NCBI GenBank assembly: GCA_003439945.1
Contig: QVRM01001391.1
Coordinates: 1 to 64,000, forward strand
Source of the DNA: Dermanyssus gallinae
Lineage: Eukaryota; Arthropoda; Arachnida; Mesostigmata; Dermanyssidae
DNA: 64,000 nucleotides
Direction of reading: 5' to 3'
The notes under the pieces are model-generated. The model was not told the origin of the DNA. It worked only from the letters and a program-made list of their open reading frames with translations, and ran no database searches. Every line of letters starts with the position of its first letter. Within the stretch, counting starts at the first letter, position 1. The position numbers and the translations under genes are program-made. Below are positions 57,735 to 64,000 of the stretch, piece by piece.

Positions 57735-58395
57735 ACCCAGTGATCCCAGAATGGAACCCAGTGGTATACCGGCCGTTATGCCCTTTGTCGTCCCGACGCT
57801 CGAAATTTTGCGCTCTTGCAGGTAGTCTGAGATGACACTGATCAAGTACAGACGTGGTTGCTTCCTTTTGAGGTTTTTTAGGATGACTCTTCATGGAATT
57901 CAGTTGAACGCGTTTCTCACATTCAAGAAGATCGCAGCCATCAGCTGACGCGCCATTCGTGTGGAATTTTGTATCAGTTCTACATTTGCCACAACTCTGT
58001 GTATCGCTGTGTGGACGGATCTAAGCTTTCGAAATCCATATTGGGTCGCCGACAATAGTCTTAACTCATCGGCACAGGATCTGAGCCGTTGTTCCTCAAC
58101 AATCTTCTTGAAGCCCTTGGCAAACGTTCTAATGAGACATATTGGCCTGCAAGCTCCGTCGCCCTTCGGAATCAGTACCACCTCGGCAGTCTTCCATGAA
58201 GACGGGAGTTTCCCTCTCCGAAAAATCGCAGTGGCCACGCCAGGGACAATCGCAGAGAGCTCTTAGAAAAGCATACTGACGGCCTCGTCTGGATGCCGTC
58301 TCTTCCTGGGAACTTGCTGGTCCTAAAACGGTCGGCCGTCCAAAGGACTTACTGCATCAAGACCAGGGGTACATCGTCCTCTGCTTCGCTCGAAG
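57735..58395 (-). pseudogene. R1-like LINE, reverse transcriptase fragment
   Basis: 58238-57900 reads ATAIFRRGKLPSSWKTAEVVLIPKG, RPICLIRTFAKGFKKIVEE and ATQYGFRKLRSVHTAIHRVVANVELI, ending NVRNAFN. It continues with a shift as KRKQPRLYLISVISDYLQER, then GITAGIPLGSILG and stops at about 57735. The C-terminal half is missing. The order and spacing match the copies at 13.1 and 43.6 kb. It converges on the U1-like sequence, which is on the opposite strand. Confidence 0.87.
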
Positions 58396-58636
58396 TCCTA
58401 AAAAAAATACTTTTGTGTACTTGTATAAAATAACTGTAGCCCAATGTTTAGGTACGGCTGGCGTTCGCTACCTTCTCACGCCGTTAAGATGGCGCCAGTA
58501 GGTACGACTTTAATTAACGATTTGTATCACAGAAAATGCAACAACTTTTTTAGGTGGAAATATAATATCACTTGATCACGTTCAAAAACATATATATATA
58601 TATATATATACATATATATTGTCATGGTTGTCATCT

Positions 58637-58767
58637 ACCGGGGTGTGGCCGATTCGATTCCCGTTGTTGACCGAATTTTTATTAAGTGGTGCTCATTGAG
58701 AATAGACAATAAACCATATTGCTGAAAGTCAGCGGCTGTGCCACTAGGACTGTTAGGGGAACCTTAT
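58637..58767 (+). repeat. Dispersed repeat with tRNA-like B box
   Basis: GGCCGATTCGATTCCCG has the look of a polymerase III B box (GATTCGATTCC) and is followed by TGACCGAATTTTTATTAAG, as in many arthropod SINEs. The remainder is shared, in reverse complement, with 28828-28937 and 9766-9803. No A box was found upstream, where an (AT)n run (58590-58619) begins. Confidence 0.55.
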
Positions 58768-59171
58768 ATATTTAAAAATGTCGGAGTAGTCTGCTGCTTC
58801 AAGCGTCTTGAAATAAAAGGGTGGTATGTGTATTTTAATATACTGTCGTAACAAATCGGTTGAAATTTTAATATTTCGCTTTGAGATAGCGTAGTGAGAC
58901 GTCTAGGGCCCGCGAATGAACTGTCTGGCATAGTTGTGCGTAAGAGGATGGGAGGAGAGAATCAGGCAGTTGTTTTTTCGTTTGTTACGGGAGGTTTCGG
59001 GAATGCATGATGCACATGCGCCACTAGCAGCCTGCGTGACTAGTGTGATCCTCGCAAACCCACTAAACCCGGATTCCTCTCCCCCCCCAGGCTCGGTATT
59101 ACTTTGGCATTACATCGAAGCCGTGGGAGCAGTTGTGTGTCCCGTTTACTTGACACGGCAGTGAGGACAGC

Positions 59172-59830
59172 ATGGCGTTCCCATTGCTAAATTCAATTAC
59201 TGAGAAGCAGCGAGGTGTTATCAGATGTCTGACTGCGGAAGGTATTCAACCGGCCGATATTCATCGCCGGATGGTGGTAATGACTCGAGACCAGGGCAGG
59301 CAACCACAGTAATTACCGCCACATGTATCGACCCCACAGTGAGCGACCCGGCGAATAATTCTTGACGTGTCGCAATGCGAATACTAGCAGCAATGATTGA
59401 GCCAGCGTTGGAACAACAGTGTAGACAATACCGCGACACATGGTCCGGTATCTGAAGACCTCGCATTTTTAGAGCAAACCGTCGCCAGTGAAAGGAGTTG
59501 GTACACCGGTTAGGTGTCAGTACTTTGAGCCGGAAATAAAGAGGGACAACACGTAACGTCACCTCTTTCTAGGAAGTTCAAGCAGGCGGTGATGCGCGCC
59601 GTCTTTTTCGACTTCGACAAAGCCCGATACTCCATAAACTGTTTGAGCACAAAGAAATCATTCACAGTGGCGTGTACTATGAGGCACTCCGTAGCCTCTA
59701 CGCAACTCCAGCAAGGGCAAACGACCTGGCTGCCTGCTTACGAGGGAATTGATTCTGTCCTACGATTACGCGTGGCCACACACTCTTCCAGAGTAACACT
59801 AAATTCAATTCATCATTTATTCGCTCATGT
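59172..59830 (+). pseudogene. Mariner-family transposase relic, second copy
   Basis: Opens MAFPLLNSITEKQRGVIRC, then LTAEGIQPADIHRRMVV, an N-terminal helix-turn-helix. After a disordered middle with stops, 59560-59790 gives SRKFKQAVMRAVFFDFDKARY and INCLSTKKSFT, the block around the second catalytic aspartate of mariner (KVMxxxFFDxxGxxxxDxLxKG). The first copy at 7636 shares the start and upstream text, so both derive from one family. Confidence 0.75.
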
Positions 59831-59839
59831 AGAGTAGCA

Positions 59840-61125
59840 TATCAACGACATATAACACATAAGATAGAGTAACACAAAATGTACTGTCTTAAAGTAACGT
59901 AACACCCACATCCAATGCATCCAAACTGTCGCACCATAGACACTTTCTGCGTCTTGACACGTTTTGCCCTGAGACGAACAGACACTAATCGAACAGACTA
60001 CTCATATTTCACGATTTCTCGTAACCTGGTATGGAGCGACGCCTCCTGTCACCTCACGTAACATCATTGTTTACCGATAAGTGAGTTGAATTATTAGACG
60101 GACTCATAATCGAACTATCTGCCATCCAACTTTCTGCTGCTGTTGCCAAGCTTGTGCCAGAGCATTTGGACACGTCAGGAGGCGTCAGTCATTGCCACTA
60201 TAGTGAACGCCGACGGTTCGATTAGTGTCGACACCCACGACGACTTTGACGTAACTAACTACCGAATAGCCTTAAGCAGCAGAAGTAGTAGAGGAAGTCG
60301 CCAGTGAGCCGGCAGCATGCTTTTGTCATCCATTCGCTAATACCTGACCAAATCGTACAATCATTGTGCGTCTGTCCTATTATCGAACACGCGAGATACG
60401 CTCTTGCGCAGTGCCGTCGTTGTGAGGTTAGATCTAAGCTAGGCAATCGCGGGGCCTTCACCCCAAACGCAACGCAAAGTGTCGACTGAGCCGAGGCAAA
60501 CCCCTCAGTCTCAAGGTCACATTCCATCGCTGTTAACACGACACGACACGAGCGTGACCAAAGCACCTGGGTGATGACTGGCGTAGTCGTAATAATGGCA
60601 ATATAAAAGTCAGAGTGGCCGTTAACGCGCCCCGCAGAGGCTACAATGCATGCTACTCAATCTGATTTTATGGAACGAGGGTACAGTCAATTTGTACTTC
60701 TCTGGCGCGTTTTTTACCATACGAAGAAACAGAGTTCTATAAGAAGATCAAAGAAAAAAGCTACCCATGGTTTAGACAAATTAGAGAAATGCCTCATTTG
60801 TAACGTAAGGCGCAGAGTCAGCACTAAGATCAATAGGAGGCTGGCATCCGGCAGGATGGTGCGTTAGGCCTGACTTAGTTTAGGTATACTGGTCCCGAAC
60901 AGCATGGAACAATTTAGCGTATGGTAATTAGGTGGCTGTCACGTTAGGAGGGCTAGCTAAGGAAGCTCCACGGTCAAAAATGACAAACAACGCAAGCAAA
61001 GCATATTATGCCATCGGAAGCGTGCTTGACCGGGCCCAGTCTGCATGCTCTGAATAAGTACATAAGCAGAAAAATTCTAGAATTTCTCAGACGAACAGCC
61101 AACATACAGCGCCGTTTTTTTAGCG
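59840..61125. other. No gene recognised
   Basis: Short frames such as 60255-60566 minus and 60646-60867 plus have no domain or repeat relationship I can see. Confidence 0.4.
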
Positions 61126-61129
61126 GCAC

Positions 61130-61430
61130 AAGATCTCGGAGCGGAGGCTGGCACTATGCTGGATTATAATACATTTCGTATGGCGTGCGTTCTAAAGGTG
61201 TTCCGGTCTGCGAACCATTTTTATGCAAACTATGCGGAGGGGCGGTAGATTTAAACGGCCTACACTCACTGAGTTGTTTCAAAGGCCTCCCAGACACACA
61301 GAATGCTAAACAGCATGATCCGAAGAGCTCCCAGAAGGGCCAGGATACCATTCACACGCGAGCCAAAAGGCTTGGCAGTCCCCAGTAGGCTAAGCCCCTA
61401 TGGCGTGACTATTGTGGAAAACAGTGAAAA
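61130..61430 (+). pseudogene. C-terminal module of a reverse-transcriptase polyprotein, second remnant
   Basis: MLDYNTFRMAC, then GVPVCEPFLCKLCGGAVDLNGLHSLSC (61195-61278), then after a shift LNSMIRRAPRRARIPFTREP and KGLAVPS. These follow the pattern LDxETxRxACGLRLGxPVCEPxxCxCGAxVDxxGxHxLSC...LNDxIxRALxxAxIPxxxEPxGL of a C-terminal domain in reverse-transcriptase proteins of many invertebrates. It is the same family as 19615-20133 minus, but different blocks survive. Confidence 0.65.
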
Positions 61431-62585
61431 GAGTAAACATTTTTAACTGGCTAGGAGATACATTTTCTGCAGTTTCCATTGTGGGTGCTATAGCCTACAC
61501 TGATGAACAGTAGAAAAAGATTTTCGAGTTCCACAAGGAACACGCAGTTGTCATCTAGCTATCTAGTTAACGTTTGTCGTGTTAGGATCAGAGTTATGTG
61601 GTGGAACCACATAGTCGCAGGACACTTTTTCCTTCAGCTCTCGGCACTTATTCTGCCGACATATGATGTGGCTCGGGTAGTTGTAAAAGTAAAGAGCAAA
61701 GCCACAATATACGGTTTTTAGCAATGCCCTCTTGCCAGTAACTCTATCTGGCCTGGTGCAGACATCATCGGGGCATGTGGAGTCACGTTAGTCATTTAAC
61801 GGTAAGGAGCAAATACTATTTGTCTGTCAATCCCTGGCATAATTTCCCTAATACTCGGCTGTTACATCTGCATGAGCGTGGTTACTGTCTATCTTATAGG
61901 TCTACTTTCGACAAAATATGATTATTTAGATGGTCCGAATACAAACAAAAAACATTATTGCCTCTTGACGCAAAATAGTCATATGCTGCTTAATTTCAAT
62001 ATCCTTCTGCAACACGTTAACCTGCTTCAGCAATTCGAAACGAACGGACGCTATGCAAGCCAATAGTTTAACAACAGCTAGCCTGAGACTGAAATCTGTG
62101 GTCGGGCCCCGAACGTACAGGGCAATGAATAGCGTTTTCCACCGAACTATGTAGGACACTGGCAAAATCTTGTAATTGCTCTGGTAGAATGTAGATATAT
62201 TTTTTTTTTTCTGAAACTAGAATCAATATTAAGATTTCAATATAATATCTACCAGTTTACATATAATTACAGGAACCACCATGTTTCGAAGTACATCTTT
62301 GCCCAAAACATGTTTTTCGATATTTCCTAGCTTCACCTCAATGACTTCAGGTTTTGATTCGGGTGAACCAAAACGTTTTCCTTGCAAATGTTTTTTTTCT
62401 TTCTTCATACTTTTCATCAGTTCTTTTCTTTTATTTTTGAAAAAAGAAAGAAATCGGGTGTTTTCAGCTCCCGTGGGGTGGCGCGTTGTCGTGGTGAAGA
62501 ACCATAGCGAGAGCCTCATTAGCTCCCTCTAGTAAGCGCAGTAAAAAAAACTGTGTAGATGTGCTGTAGTTTACGCCTTGCTCGT
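61431..62585. other. No gene recognised
   Basis: AT-rich flank of the Tc1 element. Frames 62229-62532 on both strands have no domain. Small palindrome TATGTGGT/ACCACATA at about 61594-61612. Confidence 0.4.
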
Positions 62586-62586
62586 T

Positions 62587-64000
62587 ACTGTAAAGTGTGT
62601 TGCAAAAAATTAGCAACTCATATTTTTTTGTGATAATTTCGGCTTGGTTTATTTGAATGGCTTGAAATTTTAAGCGCATGGTGTACACGACGAAACATGG
62701 GTATAGTGTTGATTTCATTGCAATCTCAACATCGGTTCATACAAAAAATAAAAAAGTGTGAAAAAACAGTGTTGCAAAATATTAGCAACAATAACGCCTT
62801 ACGGCGTATTCGATTCTTAGCAGGGCTGTATGACTCATTTGAAACTACATATTTTATTCTTGAAACGGGGTTTTCGTCCCTTCTTCTGAATCAAATCGTA
62901 AACTTGGTCTTTCATGGAGTTAATGAGCTGTTGTAAGTACGAAAGTGAAATATTAGTCCATGCTTGCTGGACAGCTTCTTTGAGGTCCGACACATTATCA
63001 TATTGTCGACCATTTGCGTAAATCTGCTTCATCATTCATCTTCTTCTTCGCACCCAAAGATGTTCGATGGGACTCAGGTCTGGACTCAATGCCGGCCAGT
63101 CAAAAAGTGGCACTTCTTGTTTTTGAAAAAAGGCTATAGTGCTAGCCGAGGTATGAAACGTGGCGCTGTCTTGTTGAAAAACTGCGTCAGGTCCCCCAAT
63201 TCTTCTGAAATGGGCTTCTAACTGGGAACTGACGATACGCTGGTACTTGTCGGAATTGTTTCGGCCCACAATCGCGACTAGATCGGACTTCCCATTATAT
63301 CTAAACGCGCCCTAATATTGCACAGAACCACCACCGGCCACACGTTTCGAGAACCATTTAGGTTCCTTCCGTAAGTCGTGCCAATAGTACTGACAACCGT
63401 CAGCGCCATCGAGATTAAATTTCTTTTCATCCGAGAAGACGATGTTTTTCCACTCGTTATCCCAAGTTTGGTATCTATGCGAAAATTCACGCCGTGCGAC
63501 AATGTGCTTCGGTTGCAGTCGCGGCATAAGCTTCCTTTTCGCGTATCGCACGTTTTTGTCAGAACTTAACACTCGGTACACTGTGGATCGGTGCACTGGC
63601 ACTCCCAAAGTAGTCCTGATCCTGGAAGAAGACATTTGGTCATGAGTAGCCAACTGTATGATCCTTCGCCGATCTCGAATAGTCAAAACTGGCTTACGCC
63701 CACTGTTAGATCTGCACCTTTGGTTCACTCCAGGGTGTAAGAACCTGCTGATGGTGCTCTTATGCCGTCCTAATCTGGTTGCTATAGCAGTTACTGTATA
63801 ACCGAGCTCAGCATATGCCTCAATTCTTGTCTTTTCATTATCCGAAAGATCCTTTGTACGACCCATGGTTTAAACATAAGATTCGTCGTTAGTTCAGAAC
63901 AACGACTAAGCTGTAGAATATTTTGCAGCTATATAACGATTGATTTAGCTAGACAATATTCCTGACATTTGATCCCTGGGATCGAATATCAGCTGTAGTA
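62587..64000 (-). mobile_element. Tc1-type DNA transposon with internal direct repeats, right end beyond window
   Basis: The transposase pseudogene is flanked on the left by two copies of GTGTTGCAAAAxATTAGCAAC (62597-62617 and 62769-62789), about 172 bases apart, and on the right by a reverse-oriented match TGTAGAATATTTTGCAGC near 63912-63929. This resembles the IR/DR layout of some Tc1 elements, in which each terminal repeat holds an outer and an inner transposase site. A TA lies at 62586-62587. The outer right site would fall past 64000. Confidence 0.65.
62835..63866 (-). pseudogene. Tc1-family (DD34E) transposase with two in-frame stops
   Basis: A single frame of 344 codons from ATG at 63866 to TGA at 62835. 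It holds an N-terminal helix-turn-helix (TVTAIATRLGRHKSTISRFL), a GRKP-type linker, a second DNA-binding region (RIRTTLGVPVHRSTVYRVL), and the catalytic triad: VFSDEKKF, FQQDSATFH and SPDLSPIEHLW with 34 residues between the last two acidic residues. Two stops interrupt it: TAG at 63312-63314, in the position of a conserved tryptophan, and TGA at 63036-63038. Tc1 transposases are about 340 residues, so length is complete. The enzyme would excise and insert the element at TA sites. With two nonsense changes and no frameshift it is a young inactive copy. Confidence 0.93.

Overview
The window is eukaryotic nuclear DNA, most likely from an arthropod and plausibly a chelicerate such as a mite or tick. 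The evidence is GT-AG introns in the one recognisable host gene, dense (AT)n microsatellites, retroelements of BEL/Pao, R1-like and CR1/L2-like type, Tc1/mariner transposons and tRNA-derived SINEs. The mite/tick suggestion is inference from the mix of families. No operon, prophage, CRISPR array or other prokaryotic feature is present.

Layout. Positions 1-4.4 kb hold the 3' half of an antisense BEL/Pao retrotransposon (candidate 3' LTR, polypurine tract and a pol remnant lacking its integrase) and an R1-like LINE scrap. From 4.8 to 6.1 kb lie the last three exons of a kainate-type ionotropic glutamate receptor on the plus strand, followed by a candidate 3' UTR. From 7 kb to the right end I see no other host gene: the sequence is a patchwork of broken mobile elements, short dispersed repeats, foldbacks and microsatellites.

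Mobile elements. At least six R1-like LINE fragments (4.1-4.4 minus, 12.2-13.9 plus, 22.9-23.5 plus, 42.05-43.86 minus, 52.4-53.7 plus, 57.7-58.4 minus) and several CR1/L2- or Jockey-like fragments (11.8, 14.1-15.1, 15.1-16.3, 17.5-18.3, 24.8-25.2, 36.5-37.3, 40.7-41.2, 45.3-46.2 kb) are present, none intact. A tRNA-derived SINE family occurs three times (24.9, 45.7, 50.9 kb). Two copies keep 14-15 bp target-site duplications and two sit inside LINEs, so the insertion order can be read. A different SINE (15.5 kb) is nested in a LINE endonuclease. Two remnants (19.6-20.1 and 61.1-61.4 kb) share a Cys/His module found at the C-terminus of reverse-transcriptase proteins. DNA transposons are a nearly full-length Tc1 (DD34E) transposase at the right end with two in-frame stops and internal direct repeats, two copies of one mariner family (7.6 and 59.2 kb), and another Tc1/mariner relic at 54.6 kb.

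A U1 snRNA-like sequence lies at 57.57-57.70 kb with stem-loops I-III recognisable and the 3' end lost; it abuts a LINE fragment. The LINEs would have supplied the retrotransposition machinery for the SINEs and possibly for the U1 copy. The receptor gene is the only element here with a clear host function.
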